From assembly GCF_030811685.1 (NCBI RefSeq), contig NZ_JAUSRF010000011.1, positions 147,103 through 211,102 on the forward strand: a DNA stretch of 64,000 nucleotides. The letters are read 5' to 3'. A model generated the notes under the pieces. It searched no databases. It was given only the letters and a program-made list of their open reading frames with translations, and was not told where the DNA came from. This DNA is from Neorhizobium huautlense. Lineage in GTDB: Bacteria > Pseudomonadota > Alphaproteobacteria > Rhizobiales > Rhizobiaceae. Positions 53,159 through 60,791 of this stretch are shown here, one piece after another (positions within the stretch are counted from its first letter, which is position 1; every line of letters starts with the position of its first letter). A program made the position numbers and the translations under genes.

Positions 53159-54094
53159 ATGAGTTGGAACCCTGCAATCGAACCGGGCTGTCCCGATGAG
53201 GTCGGTATCGACGCGATCGAAACACTAATCGTGCCTCGGGCGCGGGATCTCGGCGGCTTCGAAGTGCGACGTGCCTTGCCGGCGCCGAAGCGGCAGATGG
53301 TGGGGCCGTTCATCTTCTTCGATCAGGCGGGACCGGCCGAGTTGTTGACCGGTCAGGGCATCGACGTTCGTCCGCATCCGCATATCGGTCTTGGCACCGT
53401 CACTTATCTCTTCCGCGGCGATTTCCATCACCGCGACAGCACCGGAGCGGATCAGGTCATCCGCCCGGGCGCACTGAACTGGATGGTGGCGGGACGCGGC
53501 GTTACCCATTCGGAGCGGACAACCGCAACGGCCCGAACCGGCCCCAACAGCCTGTTCGGCATCCAGACCTGGCTGGCACTGCCTGAAGCCCATGAAGATA
53601 TGGACCCGACCTTCGAGCATCACGGCCAGGAAACGCTGCCGGTAATCGAGGACAAGGGCATTTCTCTGCGGCTCATTCTCGGAAACGCCTATGGGGAAAA
53701 GGCTCCGGCCACCATGCTTTCGGAGACATTTTATGCAGATGTCGCGCTGGAAGCGGGCGCACGTCTGCCGATGCCCGACAATCATGAAGACCGGGGCATC
53801 TATATCGTCGAGGGTTCGATTTCGATTGCCGGTCAGGATTTCGAGGCGCCGCAGATGATGGTTTTTCGTCCGGGTGACAAGATCACGGTCGCGGCTGGCG
53901 CGATGGGAGCCCGGCTGATGATTCTCGGTGGGGCGACACTTCCCGGACCGCGTTATCTCTGGTGGAATTTTGTTGCTTCTTCGCAGGAGCGCATCGAAAC
54001 AGCAAAAGCGGAATGGCGTGCCCAAAACTGGGGCAAGGGACGTTTCAACCTTCCGGTCGATGACCGCGACGAACATATTCCGCTTCCTGATTGA
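53159..54094 (+). CDS. Pirin-family protein
   Basis: A 311-residue double cupin: RRALPAPKRQMVGPFIFFDQ, metal ligands in VRPHPHIGLGTVTYLF, HRDSTGADQVIRPGALNWM and GRGVTHSER. Bacterial pirins bind iron and several have quercetin 2,3-dioxygenase activity or modulate redox enzymes. It follows the LysR gene by 30 bp, fitting an aromatic or quinone response unit. Confidence 0.9.
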   Translation: MSWNPAIEPGCPDEVGIDAIETLIVPRARDLGGFEVRRALPAPKRQMVGPFIFFDQAGPAELLTGQGIDVRPHPHIGLGTVTYLFRGDFHHRDSTGADQVIRPGALNWMVAGRGVTHSERTTATARTGPNSLFGIQTWLALPEAHEDMDPTFEHHGQETLPVIEDKGISLRLILGNAYGEKAPATMLSETFYADVALEAGARLPMPDNHEDRGIYIVEGSISIAGQDFEAPQMMVFRPGDKITVAAGAMGARLMILGGATLPGPRYLWWNFVASSQERIETAKAEWRAQNWGKGRFNLPVDDRDEHIPLPD

Positions 54095-54166
54095 ACGAAA
54101 CGGAAGCTGTAAAGACCGGCGAAGCGCGCATGAATGCCGCGCCAACCAACCCATGGAGGAAGCAAG

Positions 54167-55417
54167 ATGAACAACAGGTGGCCTGATCTCGATTATCTAA
54201 GCTGGCGCGAAACCTGTTCCGCCCTGCATCTTTACCTGCAGGTCGTGGGCAAGTACCGGCTTGCGCATACACCTTGGCTCAACCACTCCTGGAACGCCAC
54301 TTTATACGTCACGCCCCGCGGTCTCACGACATCATCCATCCCTGATGGAGCAGGGGTCGAAATCCTGTTCGATTTCCATGATCACCGTGTGATGGGGGTT
54401 AGTGGTGATGGTCGCACAGCGTCCTTCGACCTTGGCCCGTCCACGGTTGCAGAATTCCACGACCGATTTGTTCGGCTGGTCTCGGATCTCGGTGGCAAAC
54501 CAAGCTTCAACGGACAACCGAACGAGGTGCCTCACCCGGTCCCGTTCCGGGAGGACGATCGCGACCGCATTTATGATCGCGATGCCGTACAACGTTTCCA
54601 TCAGGCTTTGATGGCGATCGATCGTGTCTTCAAGACATTCCGGACGTCGTTTCTCGGAAAGTCCAGTCCCGTTCATTTGTTCTGGGGGAGTTTCGATCTC
54701 GCCGTGACGCGTTTTTCGGGGCGGACGGCGCCGCTCCATGCCGGCGGGATTCCGGCCCTACCGGATGACGTTGCGCAGGAGGCTTATGACCGTGAGGTCT
54801 CGTCTGTAGGTTTTTGGCCGGGCGGTGGTGGCCTGGACTATCCGGCTTTTTATGCCTACGCCTATCCGGCGCCTCAAGGTTTTCGGAATGCAGCGATCAT
54901 GCCAGACGCGGCATTCTGGCATGACGGCCTCTCCGAGTTTATCCTGCCTTATGATGCCGTGCAGTCGGCAGCGGATCCCGACGCGGCACTGATGGCATTC
55001 CTCGTGTCCAGCTACGAAGCCGCCGCCGATCTGGCGCATTGGGATCGTGAAATGCTGGACTGCGCGCATGGGCGACCGGGCGTGGTCCGCCCACAAAATG
55101 CAAGACAGCTCAACACCGCTCCCGCACCAGATGATGCAAAGGTCGAACGGGAGGATGGCTCGTCTAAGGGGCGCTACCGGCTCGTCGTCGATGGTTTCGA
55201 GGCCGAGATGACCTATAGCCGGGCAGGTGAAGGATTGATGATCATCGACCACACGGATGTACCCTCGGCCTTGCGTGGGCGAAAAATCGGGGAACGGATG
55301 GTGCGGCAGGCCATTGAAGATGCAAGGCGTGACGGCGTCGCCATCATTCCCCTTTGCCCTTTTGCGAAAGCGCAAATCGACCGTCATCCTGAATGGCAGG
55401 ATGTTCTCAAAAGGTGA
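54167..55417 (+). CDS. DUF5996 protein fused to a C-terminal GNAT acetyltransferase domain
   Basis: From the ATG at 54167 (GGAGGAAG upstream) the protein has 416 residues. Residues 1-305 are a complete DUF5996 domain (WPDLDYLSWRETCSALHLYL, LGKSSPVHLFWGSFDLAVTR, SVGFWPGGGGLDYPAFYAYA). Residues about 330-416 form a small GNAT domain of the YjdJ type (GLMIIDHTDVPSALRGRKIG, IIPLCPFAKAQIDRHPEWQ). The DUF5996 half alone has no known function; the fusion suggests it recognises a substrate or peptide for acetylation, which is inference. Confidence 0.78.
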   Translation: MNNRWPDLDYLSWRETCSALHLYLQVVGKYRLAHTPWLNHSWNATLYVTPRGLTTSSIPDGAGVEILFDFHDHRVMGVSGDGRTASFDLGPSTVAEFHDRFVRLVSDLGGKPSFNGQPNEVPHPVPFREDDRDRIYDRDAVQRFHQALMAIDRVFKTFRTSFLGKSSPVHLFWGSFDLAVTRFSGRTAPLHAGGIPALPDDVAQEAYDREVSSVGFWPGGGGLDYPAFYAYAYPAPQGFRNAAIMPDAAFWHDGLSEFILPYDAVQSAADPDAALMAFLVSSYEAAADLAHWDREMLDCAHGRPGVVRPQNARQLNTAPAPDDAKVEREDGSSKGRYRLVVDGFEAEMTYSRAGEGLMIIDHTDVPSALRGRKIGERMVRQAIEDARRDGVAIIPLCPFAKAQIDRHPEWQDVLKR

Positions 55418-55463
55418 AATCACGCACCGGGCAACATGGTTTTTATCGGTGTCGGAGGATAGA

Positions 55464-56027
55464 ATGCAGGAGAAAACCTTCAGATTTCAGGAGGCCGACA
55501 AAATCCTTCTGGCCGCCGTCGACGACGCCATCGAGCGAGCAGTTGAAGACGCCGGGCCTGAGCTTCAAGCGCTGGGTATCGGCAGGACACCGCATGATTA
55601 CTTCGCCGATGCCGCGCTTCGACACCTGTTCCTGCGATTGTGCGGCGCGAACCCGCAAACCAATACGGGCGGCGACCCTGAAGCCGCATGGAAAATCCTC
55701 TATATCGGCCGCAGTGTCGCTCGGCACTGGGAAAGGGAGCGCGGTGTTCCAGCCGCTATCCGACGGAAAAAGGATCGGCCGCAAGACATTGAAACGGATG
55801 TGAGTGAACGCCGGCAACTGGCGCTCGCCGCAAGGGATTTCGCGTTGAAAACCGCTATCCGCATCTTGATCGATCAAGCCCGCGCGTCCGATCCACAGAT
55901 CGACGAGCGTCTTGAAGCCGCAATCGACGCCCGCCATGGCCGCCTCGAAAACGTTTCGGAGACAGACCGCGAGTTCACCGAAAAGGCCAGAAACGTCATG
56001 CGGCTCCTGACCGGGCGGCCGGAGTAG
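55464..56027 (+). CDS. Uncharacterised protein with CGANP-GGDP motif (family member 1)
   Basis: A 187-residue soluble protein with GGAGGATA before the ATG. The central motif LRLCGANPQTNTGGDPEAAW followed by SVARHW is shared with the next gene. The second half, absent from that neighbour, is helical and charged (RRKKDRPQDIETDVSERRQL and following). No known domain. The larger ORF from 55257 overlaps the upstream fusion gene and has no RBS. Confidence 0.6.
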   Translation: MQEKTFRFQEADKILLAAVDDAIERAVEDAGPELQALGIGRTPHDYFADAALRHLFLRLCGANPQTNTGGDPEAAWKILYIGRSVARHWERERGVPAAIRRKKDRPQDIETDVSERRQLALAARDFALKTAIRILIDQARASDPQIDERLEAAIDARHGRLENVSETDREFTEKARNVMRLLTGRPE

Positions 56028-56078
56028 AAGTTGGCAAGCCCTCCCTGAAGATGCGCATTTTCACAAGAGGTAAGAACC

Positions 56079-56426
56079 ATGACGGAAAGCTGTCCCGTAC
56101 TTTCACCGGCCGAGAGAGAGGCCGTCGACATCATCAAACGCGCCGATCATGCGCTGGCTGCGGCTGTCTCACGGGCATTGGAGGAGGTGACCAGACAGGC
56201 TGCCGAGGAAATGCAGGCGGCGGGGCAGGGCGACGCCGCGCCCTCGCTGCAGTATTTTGCCAGCGTCATCCATCAGCGCATGTACTGTATCATATGCGGC
56301 GCGAACCCGGACACTTTTGAAGGAGGCGATCCAGACATCGCCTACCATGTCATTCGCAACAGCCAGGGCATTGCCAAACATTACTGGTCGGCGGATATCG
56401 AGCCCTACCCACTTCCAACGTTTTAG
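56079..56426 (+). CDS. Uncharacterised protein with CGANP-GGDP motif (family member 2)
   Basis: A 115-residue protein. It carries YCIICGANPDTFEGGDPDIA and GIAKHYW in the same order and spacing as the 55464 gene, so the two are paralogues of different length. The N-terminal 60 residues are a long helix (DHALAAAVSRALEEVTRQAA). CIIC-G could bind a metal, but this is speculation. It follows its paralogue by 51 bp on the same strand. Confidence 0.6.
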   Translation: MTESCPVLSPAEREAVDIIKRADHALAAAVSRALEEVTRQAAEEMQAAGQGDAAPSLQYFASVIHQRMYCIICGANPDTFEGGDPDIAYHVIRNSQGIAKHYWSADIEPYPLPTF

Positions 56427-56481
56427 GAACATCAGGCCAGACTGCAGACGGTCTTATCCCCTCCGCAGCCTGATCCGTCTG

Positions 56482-57489
56482 TCAAACAGGGTCAAGCGTC
56501 AACAGACTGCCGCCGGCTGCCTCCAGTTGTTGCAGATATCTCTTCGCTTCGAGCAACTGGTACGGGAAATACAGACCGGGCGGAGTGGGCTCTCGTCCGT
56601 CAATTCCGGTCAACCGCTCAAGGATTGACGCGACGCCCATGGCCGTTAAAGGTGCGGCGCCGCCGGGGTGAAAGACCGCATGTCGTGTCTCGAGCAATTG
56701 GCCATCCAGAGCTTCGCCTGACATTTCTATGATGATCTCGGTCGATTTCGGCTCACCACGACGTCGCGTCGAACTGATACCGGTTGCAAGGTCGAACCGG
56801 ACGTTTTTCGCGCCCGTGGCAGCAGCGAGACCAACAACGTCGATCGACGAAAATCCCGAGGCTTTGATTTCGCTGCCGTCGATCGCATGGAATATTGCCT
56901 GAGCATCCTCACCTTCCCGCCAGACATATATACCGTCGCGGCGGGTGAGCGCCGCCGGCATCATCCTGGACAGGCGCTTGAAGTCTTCCGCAACAGCCGG
57001 TCCGCCACCGTCTTCCTCATCGACCAGTGCTCCAATCCTGATGGTGTCAACGCGCACGAAACTTTTGGCGAGTTCGAGGGCGCAGACCGTTGTCGCTCCC
57101 ACCAGCCATTCATACCCAAGAACAACTGCGCCTGCGCCGGGATTGTGCATGAAGGTTGCGATCTCGGGTGCGATCTCGAATATGCCGGATGAGATGCCGA
57201 GATGAGGTAGGCCGCGCTCATTGGCAAAACGAAGCCCGGCAAGGCGTTCATCCGCGTGGAAAACCGAGACGGCAGCCACCCGCCTGCCGCCTAGACCGAG
57301 ATCGGCGGCATCCAGGTCCAGTACGACAGCCTCGGCATTCCCGAGTTCTGCGGCGGCTTTTTGTGCCCTGGCAAGGTCGCGACCGGCGATGAGAAAGGGA
57401 AGGTCGGGATGTCGGTCTCTCAGCGCTTCAGCGCTCAGGCGGCCGATTGCGCCGGAGCCGCCCATCATCAGGATAGGATCAATGTGCAT
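56482..57489 (-). CDS. Saccharopine dehydrogenase-like NAD(P)-binding protein
   Basis: A 335-residue protein. The Rossmann start is ILMMGGSGAIGRLSAEAL, with FLIAGRDLARAQKAAAEL next; AVVLDLDAADL and GLPHLGISSGIFEI follow, as in saccharopine dehydrogenase-type oxidoreductases. It lacks saccharopine-specific context and may act on another substrate. It is convergent with the CGANP gene pair. Confidence 0.8.
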   Translation of the reverse strand: MHIDPILMMGGSGAIGRLSAEALRDRHPDLPFLIAGRDLARAQKAAAELGNAEAVVLDLDAADLGLGGRRVAAVSVFHADERLAGLRFANERGLPHLGISSGIFEIAPEIATFMHNPGAGAVVLGYEWLVGATTVCALELAKSFVRVDTIRIGALVDEEDGGGPAVAEDFKRLSRMMPAALTRRDGIYVWREGEDAQAIFHAIDGSEIKASGFSSIDVVGLAAATGAKNVRFDLATGISSTRRRGEPKSTEIIIEMSGEALDGQLLETRHAVFHPGGAAPLTAMGVASILERLTGIDGREPTPPGLYFPYQLLEAKRYLQQLEAAGGSLLTLDPV

Positions 57490-57613
57490 GGATTTCTCCC
57501 TTTGGTCTTCGCATCAGGCAATCCCATTGGTTGCCGAATGACTTGAAAAATGGACGGTTTACGCCCGATCGACATATGGATGATCGCCAATCGGAAAATG
57601 ATGTAGACACCGT

Positions 57614-59167
57614 CTAAACAGTGCCTCTGCGTGGAAAAAGAACCGAATTTGCCCGCGTTTTTCGGCCGCTGACGTCAATCGGTTGGCGGTAATGCGTTGT
57701 TATGGGAATGCCGAGCTTGCTATGTAGTTCCGCGGCGGATCGTGGAATGAACGGCAGGAGGCAGCGCGCCACGATGGCAAGGCCATATATCTGCTCCGCC
57801 AAGGTTGCGGCCAGGCGCTGTGTGGTCACCGTCCGCTCGTGTGCCGCGATCTCACCAGCCAGCGCCTTGGCATCTGCCCATGGCGCCTGCTTCGTGAACA
57901 CCCTGTTCGCCTCGGCCAGATAGGCGAAGATCTCGCTCAGGCCGATATGCAGTTCGTAATTTCCGAAGGATTGATGGACCTTTTCGCAAAGCTGTTGCGC
58001 CTGTCGCACCAGCGCACTCTCGGGTATTTCCGGTGTCACTCCGTCAAATGTGGTGGCCAGAAGTGCGAGAACCCGGTTTGCGAGGTTACCCAGTTGTCCG
58101 CCGAGTTCTCCCGACCACGCCGCATCCAGCCTGTCCTTGGAAAAATCACCGTCATCTGCTGAGCGGATGTGCCGCAAAAGGTAATATCGAAGAGCATCCG
58201 GCGTGCCGTAAGCCTCGATCAATCGATCCGGCGCAATACCGTTGCCGGCAGATTTTCCGATCTTTCGGCCATCGACCGTCAGATATCCGTGCACGCAGAT
58301 GGATGTGGGCAGCGGCAGGCCGGCGGATAGCAATATGGCTGACCAGTAAATGGCATGGAATTTCGAGATGCCCTTGCCGACGAAATGAATGCGTTCGCTA
58401 TCCTCGGTCCAGTACTGACGGTAAAGTGCATCATCCGAGCCGTAACCGAGCCCAGTCAGGTAGTTCGCCAAAGCGTCGAACCAGACATAGACGACCTCGT
58501 CGCTTCCTGGTACGGGCACGCCCCACCCCCGCGCTCGTTCAGCGCTGCGCGAAACACTGATATCGGCAAGCCCACGCCGCAGCAGGGCGGTGATTTCGTT
58601 TCGTCGATGGGTCGGCGTAACCTGAAGTTCGCCTGCTTCGATCAACGTGAGGATCTGATCGCCGTATCTGGACAGCCGGAAAAACCAGTTCTCTTCCCGA
58701 ATGAGTTCAAGTTCCACGCCGTGCTCGGGGCATTTCCCGTCATCGAGTTCCGATGGCTCGTAAAACTGTTCGCAGCCCACGCAATAAAAGCCCTCATAGG
58801 CCTTGCGATAGAGATCCCCACTCCCGGAGCAGGCAGTCCATATGGAATGAACACAGGCCACATGCCGCGGATCGCGTGAGGTGCGAACAAACTCGTCATT
58901 GGAGATGTCGAGCTGCTCACCCAGTCGCTCGAAACTGTCGCCATTGGAGCCGACGAAGTCGGCAACGGCCTGGCCGGCGGCTTCTGCTGCGCGAACATTC
59001 TTCAGGCTATTATCGTCGGTCCCGCACTGAAAGCGTAGATCCCGCCCCAGCAGCCGATAGTGACGCGCATAGGCATCTGCCTGCACAAGCTCGAGCGCGA
59101 AGCCGACATGTGGCGATGAATTGACGTAGGGTATGGAAGTGGTGAGGTAGGTGGTCGATCGTGTCAT
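57614..59167 (-). CDS. metG: Divergent methionyl-tRNA synthetase
   Basis: From the ATG at 59167 (GAGG upstream) the protein has 517 residues, without a C-terminal tRNA-binding domain. It starts MTRSTTYLTTSIPYVNSSPH; the HIGH motif is HVGF and the KMSKS loop is KIGKS (in GRKIGKSAGNG near 305). The zinc knob reads CVGCEQ and KCPEHG, so one Cys is replaced by His. CGTDDNSLKNV and YVWFDALANYLTG are MetRS-type. It probably charges tRNA-Met and may be an accessory or inhibitor-resistant copy. The 5' leader with three Met codons and a terminator points to control by Met-tRNA supply. Confidence 0.82.
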   Translation of the reverse strand: MTRSTTYLTTSIPYVNSSPHVGFALELVQADAYARHYRLLGRDLRFQCGTDDNSLKNVRAAEAAGQAVADFVGSNGDSFERLGEQLDISNDEFVRTSRDPRHVACVHSIWTACSGSGDLYRKAYEGFYCVGCEQFYEPSELDDGKCPEHGVELELIREENWFFRLSRYGDQILTLIEAGELQVTPTHRRNEITALLRRGLADISVSRSAERARGWGVPVPGSDEVVYVWFDALANYLTGLGYGSDDALYRQYWTEDSERIHFVGKGISKFHAIYWSAILLSAGLPLPTSICVHGYLTVDGRKIGKSAGNGIAPDRLIEAYGTPDALRYYLLRHIRSADDGDFSKDRLDAAWSGELGGQLGNLANRVLALLATTFDGVTPEIPESALVRQAQQLCEKVHQSFGNYELHIGLSEIFAYLAEANRVFTKQAPWADAKALAGEIAAHERTVTTQRLAATLAEQIYGLAIVARCLLPFIPRSAAELHSKLGIPITTHYRQPIDVSGRKTRANSVLFPRRGTV

Positions 59168-59194
59168 AAGAATATCCTCTCGAAGGGTGCAAAA

Positions 59195-59293
59195 CCCTTG
59201 AGGCGGATCGCAAAATAAAAACCGCCTCAAGGGCGGTCTCTAGTGCACTGAAGACCCACGAAACCCGCCACGCTATAAGCGCGGCATCATCAT
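59195..59293 (-). promoter_or_regulatory. Candidate Met-responsive transcription attenuator
   Basis: Going 5' to 3' on the minus strand: three Met codons (59293-59285); segment 1 CCGCGC (59284-59279) pairs with segment 2a GCGTGG (59273-59268); segment 2 GGCGGGTTTC (59269-59260) can instead pair with segment 3 GAGACCGCC (59240-59232) through nine pairs and a bulge; segment 3 also forms the terminator with segment 4 (59226-59221). The 1:2 and 3:4 forms exclude 2:3. Downstream, CCGCCTCAAGGG (59206-59195) is an exact complement of 59233-59222 and can form a further structure near the RBS. Confidence 0.7.
59211..59237 (-). terminator. Leader terminator of the methionyl-tRNA synthetase gene
   Basis: On the minus strand ACCGCC (59237-59232), loop CTTGA, GGCGGT (59226-59221), then T4-A-T4 to 59212. 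It lies upstream of the coding start (59167), so it must be overcome for expression, as in an attenuator. Confidence 0.8.
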
Positions 59294-59320
59294 CGTTGCG
59301 TTGGTCAGACTGCTATTCAT
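59273..59320 (-). CDS. Leader peptide with three consecutive Met codons
   Basis: ATG at 59320, stop TAG at 59275-59273; the product is MNSSLTNATMMMPRL. The Met run ends just before the first attenuator segment, and the stop lies within its loop. No clear Shine-Dalgarno precedes the ATG; it overlaps the stop of an upstream open frame in ATGA, so it might be translationally coupled. In-frame TTG upstream is an alternative start. Peptide function would be purely as a ribosome-stalling sensor. Confidence 0.6.
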   Translation of the reverse strand: MNSSLTNATMMMPRL

Positions 59321-59550
59321 GACGCAAGCGCTATCATGTGTTGAACTCCCCGACAAGCTGATCGGCGTTGCTTATCCTGCGACACCGTTTTGCTGAACAT
59401 GGCGTCATCATAAATGTCACGGACAATAATAACGCGGGTCAGCGGTATCGAAAGTGCCGCATTGTCGATCGTACTGACGATACGATGAAATTCTATCGTG
59501 GCTTCAGGTTGATCGTAGCAAAATCGACAATTAGGGGTTAGGCAAACGTG
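59317..59550 (-). pseudogene. Start-less open frame, possible gene remnant
   Basis: The frame is open for 77 codons from a stop at 59551-59553 to TGA at 59319-59317, with no usable start codon until deep inside. The middle reads like coding sequence (ATIEFHRIVSTIDNAALSIP, then TRVIIVRDIYDDAMFSKTVS). It could be the decayed end of a gene or a leader region. No family recognised. Its stop overlaps the ATG of the Met leader peptide. Confidence 0.35.
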
Positions 59551-60116
59551 CTATCCCGTCATAGCCGTTATGTTTACTTTCGCTGAAACGAGGCGCTAGC
59601 CGCAGAAAACCAGCTAGCCGCAACCTCAATCGAATCCAGCCGACCTTTTCAACATAACCGCTAATTTCGGGCGGCTGCTGACCATGTAAAGCTAGTGGAT
59701 ATGACAGATTACGATCTGCTCAAGTCAGGTGGGAGGTACGGCGACGCGATTATAGAATCTGATATTTTTCAGAACCTTAACGATAAAATTTGCGTGGTCG
59801 TCGGTTCACATCCCATCAAGGCGTTATGGGAGGAACGCACGCAGAGAGTCGCTTAGGCTCGTACGGTGGCGGGAGTAACCGGCTCCACTGCCTTTCGATC
59901 TCCGTAAGGCGTACCGCTCAAGAGCAGGAACTACGTCTTCGCGCAGCCGACGCTGATTGCCGAGATCGAGTTCCGTGGCTGGACCGACGACGGCAATCTG
60001 CGGCACGCATCTTACAAAGGACTGCGTGAGATTCAGGACAATGCCGCTGTTTATGAACTCGACTGAGCAGGAATTCCAGCGCGTCGGCGAGGCCTTAAAT
60101 TTTTTCAGCTGGTGCT
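59551..60116. other. Region of decayed sequence between the metG leader and hsp20
   Basis: It contains a 10-bp direct repeat GCTAGCCGCA (59595-59604, 59613-59622), a 51-residue plus-strand ORF at 59701-59856 (MTDYDLLKSGGRYGDAIIES, weak RBS, no family), and a fragment of a DNA ligase gene at 59929-60066. No complete gene is supported. Confidence 0.5.
59929..60066 (+). pseudogene. ligD: C-terminal fragment of a LigD-type ATP-dependent DNA ligase
   Basis: The frame encodes NYVFAQPTLIAEIEFRGWTD, then LRHASYKGLREIQDN and a stop at 60064. This is the OB-fold end of the ligase domain (the GWT-x-DG-x-LRHAS-x-KGLRE pattern) of NHEJ DNA ligases. The rest of the ligase is missing upstream. A LigD polymerase-domain gene lies 1.3 kb away on the other strand, so a rearranged ligD locus is likely. 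Confidence 0.65.
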
Positions 60117-60145
60117 CTTGAATCCTAAATCCTCAAAAACCAAAT
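60117..60145 (+). promoter_or_regulatory. RpoH (sigma-32) promoter of the hsp20 gene
   Basis: CTTGAA (60117-60122), exactly 17 nt, CCAAAT (60140-60145). This matches the rhizobial RpoH consensus CTTGAA-N17-CCANAT as I know it. Transcription would start near 60152, giving a 90-nt 5' UTR. Confidence 0.75.
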
Positions 60146-60153
60146 CGATTGCC

Positions 60154-60239
60154 GCCAGCCGCTGAGAACAGGGCTGGCCTTGCTTGGAAGCACCGAGTTT
60201 CGGCGCTTCTGTACCCATGTTGCTTCAAGGAGGATATGG
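60154..60239 (+). ncRNA. ROSE-like RNA thermometer in the hsp20 5' UTR
   Basis: Three successive hairpins: GCCAGCC (60154-60160) with GGCTGGC (60172-60178); GAAGC-CCGA (60187-60196) with TCGG-GCTTC (60200-60209); and CCAT (60215-60218) plus TTGCT (60220-60224) with AGGA (60228-60231) plus ATGG (60236-60239). The last sequesters the Shine-Dalgarno AAGGAGG by the UUGCU/AGGA pairing with a bulged G that typifies ROSE elements. Confidence 0.65.
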
Positions 60240-60241
60240 CT

Positions 60242-60718
60242 ATGGCAACATCTTACGACTACGCACCTCTCTTCCGTTCGAGCGTCGGCTTCGACCGGGT
60301 CTTCGATCTCCTCGAAAATGCCCAGCGCGCCCGCTCGATCAGTGATTGGCCGCCCTATGACATCGTCAAGACCGGCGATGACAGCTACCGGATTTCAATC
60401 GCGGTCGCAGGTTTTGCCCGAGATGATCTCGACATCACCTTCCAGTCCAATTTGCTGACGGTCACTGGTAAGAAGCAGGAGACGGCATCCGAAGGCTACC
60501 TGCATCGCGGCATCGCAGGTCGTCCGTTCGAACACCGGTTCGAGCTTGCCGACCATGTCAGGGTAAATGGCGCCGACCTAAACAACGGTCTTTTGTCGAT
60601 CGATCTCGTTCGTGAGATCCCGGAGGCGTTGAAGCCGCGCAAGATCGACATCCAGACGGATCCGGCTCTCGTGCAGTCGACCGCCCCGGTGCAGATCGAG
60701 GCGCAAAAGGCCGCTTGA
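60242..60718 (+). CDS. Hsp20/IbpA-type small heat shock protein
   Basis: A 158-residue chaperone. The ATG at 60242 is preferred to that at 60236 by spacing from AAGGAGG. N-terminus MATSYDYAPLFRSSVGFDRV is the class A rhizobial type; the alpha-crystallin domain runs from YDIVKTGDDSYRISIAVAGF to the VNGADLNNGLLSIDLVREIP box. It holds unfolded proteins until DnaK/ClpB act. It has an RpoH promoter and a ROSE-like leader upstream and a hairpin downstream, so it forms its own unit. Confidence 0.93.
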   Translation: MATSYDYAPLFRSSVGFDRVFDLLENAQRARSISDWPPYDIVKTGDDSYRISIAVAGFARDDLDITFQSNLLTVTGKKQETASEGYLHRGIAGRPFEHRFELADHVRVNGADLNNGLLSIDLVREIPEALKPRKIDIQTDPALVQSTAPVQIEAQKAA

Positions 60719-60733
60719 CTGAAACTTTGGAGA

Positions 60734-60758
60734 AGGGCGCCGCTGGCCGCGGCGCCCT
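60734..60758 (+). terminator. GC-rich hairpin after hsp20
   Basis: AGGGCGCCGC (60734-60743), loop TGGCC, GCGGCGCCCT (60749-60758), 16 bp past the stop. The stem is perfect, but the following sequence is not T-rich. Confidence 0.6.
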
Positions 60759-60791
60759 ATCGCACATTCCGGGTTGGGAAGGAGAGAGATA

